Shown piece after piece: positions 1-8,304 of a DNA stretch of 15,494 bases. The stretch's first letter is position 1, and each line of letters starts with the position of its first letter. The notes beneath the pieces are model-generated. The model was not told where the DNA came from, searched no databases, and saw only the letters and a program-made list of their open reading frames with translations. Made by a program: the position numbers and the translations under genes. The stretch comes from JBCCFK01 sp965262315 (lineage in GTDB: Bacteria; Actinomycetota; Acidimicrobiia; Acidimicrobiales; UBA8592). The stretch covers positions 1 through 15,494 of the forward strand of contig CBDHFJ010000002.1 in assembly GCA_965262315.1 (NCBI GenBank), written 5' to 3'.

Positions 1-469
1 TCGATCGATCCACTGCCGTCCAGCGCCACGCTGTCGCCCTCGGCGATGTTGTATGCCCCACCGGCGTCGGCGATCGGGGGTCCGGTCGCTGACGTCACCG
101 TGACGGGGACGGAGAACTCCGAGGTGGATCCGTAGGTGCCCGAGCCGTTGACATCGGTCGCGGTGAGGGTCAGTTCGTCCCCGGGGTGACGCGGGCACCT
201 GGATCGTGAACGATGCCGCGCCGCCGCCGGGGTGGGCGATGAGTGCGTGGCCCACGAAGTCCTCGCCCTCGCCATTGCCGCTGGCGTCGATGCCACCCGG
301 GTTGGCGAAGGCATCGATGCGATAGGTCCCGACGGGGACATCGAGGTCGAACGTCAGGTCGACCGTTCCGCCCGACTCGATCGGCGGGTCGTCGGTTCGG
401 GGAAGTTGCGCAGGTCGTTGGCGCCCGTGAATCGGCATCGAGGGGGTCGTTCGGCTGTCACCCCGTCTC

Positions 470-1349
470 CCGTGCAGGTCGATGCCCAGCGACGCCCCGC
501 CGTAGATGTCGTTGCCGATGACCGACAGCGACCCGGCGGCGGCGTTGATCTGGACGTTGATCCACGTGCTGTTCGCGAACACGTTGCCGTCGACCGGGTC
601 AGGGCCACCCAGGGTGCCGTCGCCGGACGCGTCCGTCCAGATCGCCTGCGCACCCCCGAAGTCCAACGTACCGCCGGGGTCGGTGCCGATCGTGTTCGCC
701 CGAATCACGTACGCGTTGGCCCCGCCGCTGATGGCGATGTTCGCGTTGGTGGCACCGCCGATGAGGTTGCGCTCGATGACCGTTCCCGTGCCGCCGAAGA
801 ATGCGATGTTCTCCGAACCCTGCCCGGGAGCCACGGTGCCGCTCGGCAACACACCCAGGTGGTTGTCGGCGATCGTGATCCGGTCGGCATCGGTCGAGAT
901 CGCGTCGTTGGGGAAGTCGACGATGGACAGACCGGCGACCACCGAATCGCTCGCGCTGCCGGTGAGGCCGAGGCCGATCTCGCTTGCACTGAATGACGAG
1001 CCGTCCAGCACGATGACCGGTGTCGTCGAGTAGGTGGGGGGCCGACGTGCCGTCGATGGTCACGGTCTCGCCGATCCAGGGGAACTGCGAGCCGGACACG
1101 TTGATCGTCCAGATGCCGCCGCTGTGCCCACCGTCGCCGGTCGGGATGTCGAAGGTGATGATGTCGGCGTCCGCGGCCGCGTTCGCCTCCTCGATCGCTG
1201 CCCGAAGCGTGCACTCGGGTTGGGTGAGCACGTTGAAGCTGCCGGTGTTGCACGCGCCGTCGCCGACGTTGTTGTCGCCGGCGTTCCCGGTGCTGTTGAC
1301 CTCGAAGCCGGCGCTGACGCGAACCTGCTTGTCGGGAAGGAAGGCGAAG
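470..1349 (-). other. CSLREA element and right-handed beta-helix segment of the adhesin
   Basis: After the frame change near 1351 the sequence reads EVNSTGNAGDNNVGDGACNT and then CTLRAAIEEANA, the hallmark of the CSLREA domain that precedes parallel beta-helix repeats. After another change near 1038 it continues as beta-helix-like repeats (SIVDFPNDAIS, DRITIADNHLG, TVIERNLIGG, AYVIRANTIGTD) down to about 470. A phrase matching GDGVTPNDPLDAD, common after such helices, follows but is split by several indels. Confidence 0.65.
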
Positions 1350-1352
1350 CCC

Positions 1353-2090
1353 GAATGGTCCTGCGGGCGTGGTGGCGGTCACGCGGGCACCGAGCGAGCT
1401 GCCGGTGGTGCCGTCGAACCGTTTGAGCTGTTCAGTCCCGTAGTCACCGACCCACAGGTCGCCGTCGGGTCCGAACTGGACCGAGTGGGGCATGCTGAGC
1501 CCGCTGCTGACGAAGGTTCCGACGAGCGCGCCGGTCGAGCCGTCGAACTCCTTCACGCTGCCGTCGGAGAACATCGACAGGTAGAGGTTGCCGTCGGGCC
1601 CGATCGTGCCACCCGACGGACGGTCGCCTGGCGAGGCCGTGGCGAAGATCCCGATGTAGGCGCCGGTGGTCCCGTTGTACTGGACGACACGGTCGTCGTT
1701 GCTGTCGACCACGAGCAGCGTGCCATCGGACGCAAAGACGATGGCGGCGGGGCCGTCGAGGTGGGTGTTCCCCACGAACTCGCCCACGTACGCGCCGGTG
1801 GTGCCGTCGTACTCCAGGATCTGTCCGGAGTCCGCACTGACGACGTACAGGTTGCCGTCCGGCCCGAACGCCAGACCCTTCGGGCCGTCGAGCCCGCCGG
1901 ACCCTGCGGACACGAACGTGTCGACGTAGCTGTTGGTCGCGGGGTCGAAACGGACGACCGTGTTCGAGTCCAGCCCCGTGACGTACACGAGCCCGTCCGG
2001 TCCCACGGTCAGCCCGTAGGGCGTGGTCAGGGCACTGGTCGACATGCTCCCCGTGTTGGCGCCCGAGACCGACGCATACCGGCGGACGTT
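1353..2090 (-). other. NHL-type beta-propeller segment of the adhesin
   Basis: In one uninterrupted frame there are about six copies of a roughly 43-residue unit. Each carries a GPDG(N/D)LYV-like core and a following (V/L)xx(F/Y)DGTTGAYVG-like strand. This is the pattern of NHL/SMP-30-like propellers in bacterial surface proteins. The segment is bounded by frameshifts near 2461 and 1351. It is probably a binding or scaffold module; no ligand can be inferred. Confidence 0.65.
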
Positions 2091-2800
2091 GTTCGCGGTG
2101 TCGAACATCGCCACCATCGCATCGCTGGCGGCCCAGGTGCCGTCCTCGTTGGTCACCTGGATCGTGATGTCGTGGGTGAGCCCGTCGACGGCGTAGGTGT
2201 GGGTCCGGGTGCCGGGGTTGCCGCTGCCGGTGTCGATGGCGCCGTCGCCCCAGCTCAGCACCCATGAGGAGATCGTGTCCGCGCCTGGGTCGTCGATCTC
2301 GACCGTCAACTGATACGGCTGGCCGGCCACAGCTGCCGGCGATCCGACCAGCGACACGCTCGGGGCGCGGTCGGCGATGGTGAGCGCCGCCGTGTCGGTC
2401 GACGTCGACGTACCGTCGTCCACCCGGACCCCGATCGTGCGGGCACCGTTGTCGTTCGACCCCGATCGACGCCAGCAGGTCCCACGCGATGGACGGGCTC
2501 TCTCCGGTGGCGTCGTCATAGGAGCCGTCGTTGTCGAGGTCCCACGCATAGGTCAGCGGGTCGAGCTCGGGGTCGCTCGATCCCGACGCCGAGACGTTCA
2601 GCTCGTCGCCCTCGGCGATGACGTAGGGGCCGCCGGCGTCGGCGGTCGGGAGCGGCGCCGGAGGCGCCCGCCTGTGACGCCCAGAACATGAACGCGAGCG
2701 CGCCGATGACCGCGGCGGTCGCCGCGGCCATCGGACGTCGGAGCTCGGAGGAGCGCGCCGTCACTCGCATCGTTCAGGGGTCATGTGGCGGAGACTGGGC

Positions 2801-3427
2801 CTATGGGTTGTTGGCGGTCTGTTCGGCGTCGAAGGTGAACGTCGCCGTGGTCGACAGGCCCTGGGCGCTGTTGCCGGTGGACAGCGGCAGGGTGACGTTG
2901 AAGCAGAGCGGCTCGTTGGCCCCTGCGGCGAGCACCCGGTCGCCGGCCTGGGCACCCTGGGTCGGGTCGCCGAGCACAGCCGTTCCGCCGGTGCTGCCGA
3001 GGACGCCCGAGTAGAGGACGGTGCCGTCGGCGGACCAGTTGGCGTCGTCACAGGTGGTCACCCCCTCCTTCACGGTCAGGACCAGCTCCGCGGCCAGGGT
3101 GTCCTCGGTCGTCGTCGACGACGCCGAGTAGCGGAACTCGAGGGTGCCGCTGTTGGCGACGTCCAGTTCCGCGGTGACCTGGTCACCCGGTGCCATGTCC
3201 GACGCGGTCACGACCGCGGTGGCCGGCGTGGCCACCAGGTCGATCGTGCCGGTCGAGAAGGCATTGCCGGTGACCGTCTCCTGGTCGCTGAACAGGGCCA
3301 AGGACCCGAACGCGAAGATCGAGCCGGCCACGGCGAGGATGGCGACCGACGCCAGGATGCGGCTGCCGTTGCCCTTCCTCGGAGCGGAATGTCGCGCCGT
3401 TGGTGAAGTGGTTGTTGCTGTGGTCAT
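2801..3427 (-). CDS. TasA/camelysin-like secreted protein with SipW-type signal (subfamily A, copy 2)
   Basis: A 208-residue secreted protein, probably a fibre or matrix subunit. Residues 24-45 are a hydrophobic signal segment followed directly by ALFSDQETVTGNAFSTGTID, the classic SipW-dependent pattern seen in TasA, CalY and camelysin. The mature part has APGDQV, ANSGTL and a late LPLSTGNSAQGL, all typical of the family, and exactly two cysteines (in TTCDD and PLCFN). The ATG at 3427 is chosen because GAGGT lies four bases upstream; the longer frame to 4138 only shadows the upstream gene. It ends in TAG at 2801. It sits 62 nt after the peptidase-LamG gene, the probable source of its processing, and 30 nt before the adhesin. 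It is most similar to the 7691-7041 product. In Bacillus, SipW releases TasA-family proteins to build biofilm fibres; the same role here is inference. Confidence 0.9.
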   Translation of the reverse strand: MTTATTTSPTARHSAPRKGNGSRILASVAILAVAGSIFAFGSLALFSDQETVTGNAFSTGTIDLVATPATAVVTASDMAPGDQVTAELDVANSGTLEFRYSASSTTTEDTLAAELVLTVKEGVTTCDDANWSADGTVLYSGVLGSTGGTAVLGDPTQGAQAGDRVLAAGANEPLCFNVTLPLSTGNSAQGLSTTATFTFDAEQTANNP

Positions 3428-3431
3428 GGTG

Positions 3432-3436
3432 ACCTC
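3432..3436 (-). promoter_or_regulatory. Ribosome binding site of the TasA-like gene
   Basis: GAGGT on the minus strand, within AGAGGT, lies four bases before the ATG at 3427. It fixes the start well inside the longer open frame. The purine-rich sequence GGAGGAAACG just upstream may add to binding. Confidence 0.6.
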
Positions 3437-3456
3437 TTTCGTTTCCTCCGATTGGC

Positions 3457-3474
3457 GGGCGGGTTGGTCCGCCC
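3457..3474 (-). promoter_or_regulatory. Small GC hairpin between the peptidase-LamG and TasA-like genes
   Basis: Perfect six-base arms (GGGCGG and CCGCCC) enclose a six-base loop in the 62-nt gap between two co-directional genes. No T-run follows on the minus strand, so it is not a standard intrinsic terminator. It could slow or stabilise the mRNA so that the TasA-like subunit is made in a different amount. In DNA this GC-rich, such a hairpin can also occur by chance. Confidence 0.3.
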
Positions 3475-3489
3475 TGGGGTTTCCGTCGC

Positions 3490-6400
3490 TCACGAGCTGC
3501 CCGTGAGCGTCAGATCTGTGTCGGGACCGAAGACGGCCGGGCCGTCCTGTTGGTCCGCTGCGGTCGGGTTGGCGTAGTAGACGAAGAGCTGGGTGGCCGC
3601 GCTCGATGACAGCGTCGGTACCCGCACCCAGGCGGTCAGGGTGCCGGTGCCGCTGTCCCAGGTCTCGACCACGTGGTCCAGGCGGGTGGTGCCGTCGGCC
3701 GCGGTGAAGACGATGTCGGAGCCGTCGGCGTTGGCCGAGCTCTGGAGCTGGGGATCGACGATGCTGATCGGCACCGCGACGTCGGTCAGGTCCGCGTCGG
3801 TGATGGACGGGTCGATGCCGATCGGCTTGCGGGCACCCCAGGTGCCCTGGGCGAACCACGTGCCGGTCTCGACCCCGCCGGCGACCACGAAGGTCGCGGG
3901 GTTCCGCTGGTTGGACTCGGCCGCGGCAAGCCACGCGGCGGATCGCGCCACCCGGGCGACCCGTACCTCGTCGATGAGGCCGTCGAGGGGGCGGTCGACC
4001 GAGTCGATGTTGCCGATCGTGACCGGCATGGAGGCATCCGCATCGAGGGCGCCGACCGCGGCCGCCGACCCCAGGCTCACACCGTCGGCGAACAGCTCGA
4101 GCGTGGCGCCATCCCACACCGCGGCGACGTGGTGCCACGAGCCTGTGGTCACCGAGCCGGGCCCGCGCGCCACGGTGGTGCTGGAGCCGTCCAGCCGCAA
4201 CCTGGCGCGCACGGCGCCGGTGTCGAGCAGCGACAGCTCGAAGATCCGGGTGGCCGGTGTCGTGGCCTTGTTGATCACCCGCGCCTCGTTGATCGCGGTG
4301 TCGAGCCGGACCCAGGCCGACATCGTCAGCCCGCTCACGCCGGCGAGGTCGAACGGGTCGGCCTCGAGCATGTCGTCCACGCCGTCGAAGTCGATGGCGT
4401 CGCCGATCAGGCCGGGGACCAGGTCAGCGTTGGTCATGCCACCACGGTTGACGCCGTCGTGGTTGTTGGGGGTCGAGTCGTCGAGTTGGGGCGCTGGTCC
4501 GGCCGGGTCCGCACTCATGTGCCACGCGGCCTCGACATCGGAGGGCCAGGTGCCGCGGACGTCGTCCTGGCTGGGTGCGTTCGGGGCTCCGTACACGAGG
4601 TACAGCGAGGTGGGGGTCGCCGCGGTCAGCGTCGGCACACGGACCCAGGCGACGAGGGTGCCGCTGCCGGCGTCCCAGTCCTCGATCTCGTGGGCCAGTG
4701 GCGTGGTGCCGTCGGCCGCGACGAACCGCAGGTCTGAGCCGTCCGCCTGGGCGTTGGTGGCGAGGTCGGCGTCGGTCAGCGAGACCAGCACCGGGAAGTC
4801 GGTGAGATCAGAGCCGACACGCCCCGCCGGGATCGTCAGGGGGATGCGTCGGGTCCAGGGGTCGGCCTCGTACCACCCGGTGCCGCCGGTGCGATCCTCG
4901 AAGTCGCCGAGGTCCCCGGACTCGAAGTCCTCCGTCAGCAGATACACCGCTTCGGGGTCCTCCAGAGCCGGGCCCGGCGCGTCGTTGCCGAAGTACAGCC
5001 AGTACGTGCCGGTGTCCTCGGCCGCGATGGGGTCGACGGTCCGGAACCAGATCGTGGTCGCCACCCCGTTCCAGGCCCCGCCATCGTCCAGGACCCGGTC
5101 GAGCTCGGTCCACGAGGCGCCGTCCCACCGGACGACCCGCAGGTCGGTGCCCGTCGCAGAGGTGGCGAGGCCGGTGCTGACCAGGGCTGCGTGGTCGAAC
5201 GTCAGGGGCACGCTGTAGGCGCCGGGGGCCGACGCCGAGCCGGTGTCGACGTCGATGCGCTGGCGGAAGTCGTAGTCCGGGTCCCACCAGCTCGGCCCGG
5301 CCCACTCGATCACCTGCCAGCCGAACGAGGCCGCCGACGCGGTGGCCGCCCGCTGGACGTTGACGGTGGTGGCGTTCGCCAGGGCGAACGTGGCCGTGCC
5401 CTCGCCGACGACGTCGTCGACCGCCTGGTCGGTCTGCCCTCCGGCGGCGAGACCGGGCACCGCGACCGTCGAGATCGCAGTGCTGCGCGTTGGGTCCACG
5501 GGTTCGACGGCGACCGCTCGAGTGGGCTGGCCGGGATCGAGATCGACCGTGCCGTGACGGACCGTCGAGCCGTCCTTGAGGGTCACCGCCTGAATCTGAA
5601 CGGCGATCGGGTCGCCGCTGACGGACCGGTCGATGGCCACGGTGTTCGCATCGACCAGGTGGGCGCGGACCATGCGTTCGCCGACGTCCACACCGGAGCT
5701 CGCCGTGGTCACACTGGCCAGGAGGAACGTGGTCGACGGATCGACGGGGGTCGGCAGGGTCACCGTGGCCGAGCCCACTCCGACGCCGAGCGGCTCGGAG
5801 ACGACCTGGACCGCAGCGTCGCCCGGATCGTCGAAGGACACCACCTGCCAGTGGAAAGTCCGCGTCGCCGCCAGAGTCGTCGAGGGGTCCGAGCTGATGC
5901 GGAGGTTGGTGCTGGAGGTGAGCGCGGCCGCGTGGAGATCGGCGCCGCCGAAGGTCGTCGCCGACCGGTCGGCGGCGCTGGTGACGATCGCGAATGCCGC
6001 GCCTGCGTCGACCGCAGCGACGGTCACGTCGACCTGGGCGGTGCCGTTGCCCGGCGTCGACCCGTGCTGGACGGTGACCCCGCAGTCGTAGTGCACGACC
6101 GACCACGCCACCGTGACCTGCGGCGGTGCGCCGGCGTCGGTCTCCCGGTCGATCACCACCGCTGCACCGTCACCACGGAGCGACACCGCAGCGGTGACGT
6201 CGGCTGGTTCGTTGGCGGCGCTGCGGACCGAGGCGAGCACGAACGCCTCCGTCGGGTCCACCGCAGTGATCGGCACCTCGACGATCCCGTCCACGGCGTG
6301 GATCGTCTCGCCGTCCTGGACCGACGCGAGCTGTGGATCGAAGCACTCGCGGGTGCCGAAGTCGTTGGAGGCCACCGATTCGCTCGACTGGAAGAGCGCC

Positions 6401-7044
6401 CAGGCGACACCCACCGTGAGCAGGGCCACCATCGGAAGCGCAGCCAGGCCCACCAGGCGGCGACGGCGCTGCGACCGGGTCTCGGGTGCCGGGGCGGCAG
6501 GCGCAACGGCGACCTCCGTGAGCTCGGACTCCTCGCGCTCCTCGTTCTCCTCGTCCTCGGGCTTCCCCCACACCCGGCGGAGCGCGGAGACGGTCACCCA
6601 CACCACGGCCACCGCGAGCACGACCAACGACACGCCGGGTTGGAAGAGGGTCTCGAGGCGCCCACCGAGTCCGGGCACGATCCAGCGGGCGACCAGCTCG
6701 TCCTGGGCGCCGAGTGGGTACGGCGCCGCGTCGGGTGCTTCGTTGGCGTCGCCCTGGGTCACGGCGAATCTGCCCGTGCCGCCGGGCTCGATCTCGATCA
6801 CCCGGTGGGTGACAGGAGTGGCGCCGGGCCGGCGCATGACCACGATGTCGCCGACCTCGATGGCGTCGCCGCTGCGAGGCGCGGCGACCACCAGCGATCC
6901 TGGCGGTGCGGTGTCGCCCATGCTGCCGGTCTGGATGACCACCGGGCGGTACCCGGCCGCGAGCGCGCCGACCACGATGGCCGCGGCCAGGATCGCGGCG
7001 ACACCGACGATCCTTCCGACGCGGTGGAGCACGGACGACCTCAC
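3490..7044 (-). CDS. SipW-type signal peptidase I fused to a SipW-like export segment, DUF2341 domains and LamG
   Basis: An 1184-residue fusion. Residues 11-30 are membrane segment 1. The outward catalytic domain shows QTGSM (nucleophile Ser41), VTHRV (His80) and TQGDAN (96-101), the Ser-His form of SipW and ER/archaeal signal peptidases rather than the Ser-Lys form. Membrane segment 2 is about 137-155, followed by an acidic then basic linker (EDEENEEREESE, later RRRRR). Segment 3 (about 196-217) runs into ALFQSSESVASNDFG, which resembles the signal of a SipW substrate. The ectodomain has about four 75-80-residue repeats (about 255-580), two DUF2341-like domains (about 586-830), a LamG/concanavalin-like domain (about 833-1050) and a third DUF2341-like domain to the end. 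Two cysteines are seen, in TRECFD and HYDCGV. The GTG start overlaps the previous stop as GTGA, with GGAGG upstream. A stand-alone SipW-type peptidase is under about 250 residues, so the ectodomain is a large addition. Confidence 0.88.
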   Translation of the reverse strand: MRSSVLHRVGRIVGVAAILAAAIVVGALAAGYRPVVIQTGSMGDTAPPGSLVVAAPRSGDAIEVGDIVVMRRPGATPVTHRVIEIEPGGTGRFAVTQGDANEAPDAAPYPLGAQDELVARWIVPGLGGRLETLFQPGVSLVVLAVAVVWVTVSALRRVWGKPEDEENEEREESELTEVAVAPAAPAPETRSQRRRRLVGLAALPMVALLTVGVAWALFQSSESVASNDFGTRECFDPQLASVQDGETIHAVDGIVEVPITAVDPTEAFVLASVRSAANEPADVTAAVSLRGDGAAVVIDRETDAGAPPQVTVAWSVVHYDCGVTVQHGSTPGNGTAQVDVTVAAVDAGAAFAIVTSAADRSATTFGGADLHAAALTSSTNLRISSDPSTTLAATRTFHWQVVSFDDPGDAAVQVVSEPLGVGVGSATVTLPTPVDPSTTFLLASVTTASSGVDVGERMVRAHLVDANTVAIDRSVSGDPIAVQIQAVTLKDGSTVRHGTVDLDPGQPTRAVAVEPVDPTRSTAISTVAVPGLAAGGQTDQAVDDVVGEGTATFALANATTVNVQRAATASAASFGWQVIEWAGPSWWDPDYDFRQRIDVDTGSASAPGAYSVPLTFDHAALVSTGLATSATGTDLRVVRWDGASWTELDRVLDDGGAWNGVATTIWFRTVDPIAAEDTGTYWLYFGNDAPGPALEDPEAVYLLTEDFESGDLGDFEDRTGGTGWYEADPWTRRIPLTIPAGRVGSDLTDFPVLVSLTDADLATNAQADGSDLRFVAADGTTPLAHEIEDWDAGSGTLVAWVRVPTLTAATPTSLYLVYGAPNAPSQDDVRGTWPSDVEAAWHMSADPAGPAPQLDDSTPNNHDGVNRGGMTNADLVPGLIGDAIDFDGVDDMLEADPFDLAGVSGLTMSAWVRLDTAINEARVINKATTPATRIFELSLLDTGAVRARLRLDGSSTTVARGPGSVTTGSWHHVAAVWDGATLELFADGVSLGSAAAVGALDADASMPVTIGNIDSVDRPLDGLIDEVRVARVARSAAWLAAAESNQRNPATFVVAGGVETGTWFAQGTWGARKPIGIDPSITDADLTDVAVPISIVDPQLQSSANADGSDIVFTAADGTTRLDHVVETWDSGTGTLTAWVRVPTLSSSAATQLFVYYANPTAADQQDGPAVFGPDTDLTLTGSS

Positions 7045-7691
7045 TGCGCTGCCTCCACCAGGTCGTGGACCGCGTCGAGGATCAGGTTCACCGTGAGGGT
7101 TTGCCCCTGGAGCTCGTTGCCGGCGTCCAGCGGGAGCCGGGCACCCAGGCACAGCACCAGGGTCTCCTCGGGTGCGAGACGGATCGGCTCCGACGACGTG
7201 GCCAGCGGCCCGGTGCCGGCGGCGGTGATGGCGAAGTCCTCGGCCAGGAGCTCGGCGCGCCCGGTGGCGACGTCGTCGGGCAGGCAGCTCTCGTCCACCG
7301 TCCAGGCGGAGAAGCGCAGCCAGTCGGCCAACGGTCCGTCGGAGGCCACCGCAGACACGGTCAGGACCAGGGGCAGGGTGCCGACGTTGGCGATCTCGAG
7401 ATGTCCGGACACCTGGTCGCCGGGTGCCAGGTTGCGGGCGTCGAAGACGGCCTCGTCCGAGCCGACCTCGATGTCGAGGGTGGCGGCGCCGAGGCGGTTG
7501 TCGTCGAGGATCTCGCTGTCGGAGAAGGTGGCCGACGAGCGCGCCGTGGACAGCCAGACTGCGAGGGGAATGCCCGCGCCGATCAGGGCCATGAGCACCA
7601 CGGCCGCGGCGAGCACTCGCCGGTCGCGTTCGTCGCGGTGAGGGCCGCGCACGTGGCCGTCACGTTCGTCGGTGGTTGCGGTCGGGGTCAT
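7041..7691 (-). CDS. TasA/camelysin-like secreted protein with SipW-type signal (subfamily A, copy 1)
   Basis: A 216-residue protein with a charged cytoplasmic start, a hydrophobic segment at about 26-47 and the SipW-type boundary ATFSDSEILDDNRLGAATLD. The mature part shares APGDQV, an AN(V/S)GTL strand and LC-x4-LPL-x2-GN-x2-QG with the 3427-2801 product, so these two form one subfamily. It has exactly two cysteines (DESCLP and LVLCLG). The ATG at 7691 overlaps the upstream TGA (ATGA), with GGGAGG upstream. Its own TGA overlaps the GTG of the peptidase-LamG gene. It is probably exported by Sec, processed by one of the two neighbouring SipW-type peptidases, and assembled at the surface. The family assignment is strong; fibre formation is inference. 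Confidence 0.88.
   Translation of the reverse strand: MTPTATTDERDGHVRGPHRDERDRRVLAAAVVLMALIGAGIPLAVWLSTARSSATFSDSEILDDNRLGAATLDIEVGSDEAVFDARNLAPGDQVSGHLEIANVGTLPLVLTVSAVASDGPLADWLRFSAWTVDESCLPDDVATGRAELLAEDFAITAAGTGPLATSSEPIRLAPEETLVLCLGARLPLDAGNELQGQTLTVNLILDAVHDLVEAAQ
7052..7056 (-). promoter_or_regulatory. Ribosome binding site selecting the GTG start at 7044
   Basis: A full GGAGG lies seven bases before the GTG at 7044, inside the end of the upstream gene. The GTG overlaps that gene's TGA stop. This supports translational coupling and argues against the longer ATG-initiated frame from 7152. Confidence 0.7.
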
Positions 7692-8302
7692 GCCGGCGTC
7701 GCCTCCCAGAGGAACTCCGCTCGTGCGGTCTGTCCCAGGGCCGCGTCGGTGTCTTGCAGTTCGATACGAATACGGAATGACCGTGTGTCACCCGTGTTGA
7801 CCATTCGGCCGAGCGGCACCCAGCCGGCGTCGGTCAGGTCCGCCAACGTGCCCGCGAACACGGGTTGGGTCGGGCGGAAGTCGCTGCAGTCCTCGAAGCT
7901 TCCGCCTGTGCCCTCCTCGACCGAGACGTCGAGGAACGAGGTCAAGGGGCCGGTCGATTCGGCACGCATGGCCACGCTGACGGGGAGGATCGTGCCCTCG
8001 TAGACGACTTGGAGGCACCGGGCGACTGGCCGGCCCGGGGCCATGGCCCCGAGGTCGAACAGGCTGCGCCCCTGGTCGTCGTCGACGAGCGAGATGGTGC
8101 CCGACGAGATCGCCGCCCCCGCTGCGGTGCCCTGGGCCGTGAGCGCGTCGTTGGAGCGGTTCACCACCAGCGTGGCGATCAGGAGTGCGGCGACCGCCGC
8201 GGCGAACGCCCGTGCGGTGCTGCGGGTCAGTTTGGCCTGCGTCTGGGGTTCGACCGCCGCCGTCTGGGGGGCGACGGTCTCGAGGTCGAGCTCTCTCGCC
8301 AT
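7688..8302 (-). CDS. SipW-dependent-type secreted protein (subfamily B, copy 2)
   Basis: A 204-residue protein. A polar cytoplasmic start of about 30 residues precedes a hydrophobic segment (about 31-46), then an Ala/Gly-rich boundary and SSGTISL, which matches the GTI(D/S)L strand of TasA/camelysin proteins. The FSDxE box is not well kept, so recognition is weaker than for subfamily A. Two cysteines lie in VARCLQVVYEG and FEDCSDF. The pattern PGR-V-C-V-Y-G, a DxxV strand and PVFAGTLADL is shared with the 11820-11260 product. The ATG at 8302 lies two bases after the TGA of the EAL gene, with AAGGGG upstream. Its TGA overlaps the next ATG (ATGA). The longer frame from 9163 only shadows the EAL domain. 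Confidence 0.82.
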   Translation of the reverse strand: MARELDLETVAPQTAAVEPQTQAKLTRSTARAFAAAVAALLIATLVVNRSNDALTAQGTAAGAAISSGTISLVDDDQGRSLFDLGAMAPGRPVARCLQVVYEGTILPVSVAMRAESTGPLTSFLDVSVEEGTGGSFEDCSDFRPTQPVFAGTLADLTDAGWVPLGRMVNTGDTRSFRIRIELQDTDAALGQTARAEFLWEATPA

Positions 8303-8304
8303 GA

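Larger units (their letters stand above)
1..2770 (-). pseudogene. Large secreted adhesin (PKD, NHL propeller, CSLREA, beta-helix), frameshifted and cut by the left edge
   Basis: This is a surface or secreted adhesin that can be read only by changing frame. It starts at 2770 with a basic n-region and a hydrophobic stretch ending near AGASGA, a plausible signal peptide; I see no strong ribosome binding site. Then come a PKD domain (PTADAGGPYVIAEGDELNVS, about 2500-2645), a second Ig/PKD-like domain (about 2090-2400), NHL-type blades (about 1353-2090), a CSLREA element (CTLRAAIEEANA, about 1195-1225), a parallel beta-helix (about 470-1190), and a new PKD domain beginning at the edge (PPIADAGGAYNIAEGDS). 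Homology reading needs frame changes near 2649, 2461, 1351, 1038, 470, 455, 430, 396 and 182. At least seven of these are one extra base, often in G/C runs. It lies 30 nt after the TasA-like gene, so it is probably the last or a late gene of the operon. It could be a decayed gene or an intact gene in poor sequence. Confidence 0.75.

Noticed and set aside
5191..7641. Long plus-strand open frame of 816 codons
   Set aside because: It lies opposite the peptidase-LamG and subfamily A genes and is rich in Arg, Gly, Asp and His with no recognisable domain. It is a high-GC antisense shadow.
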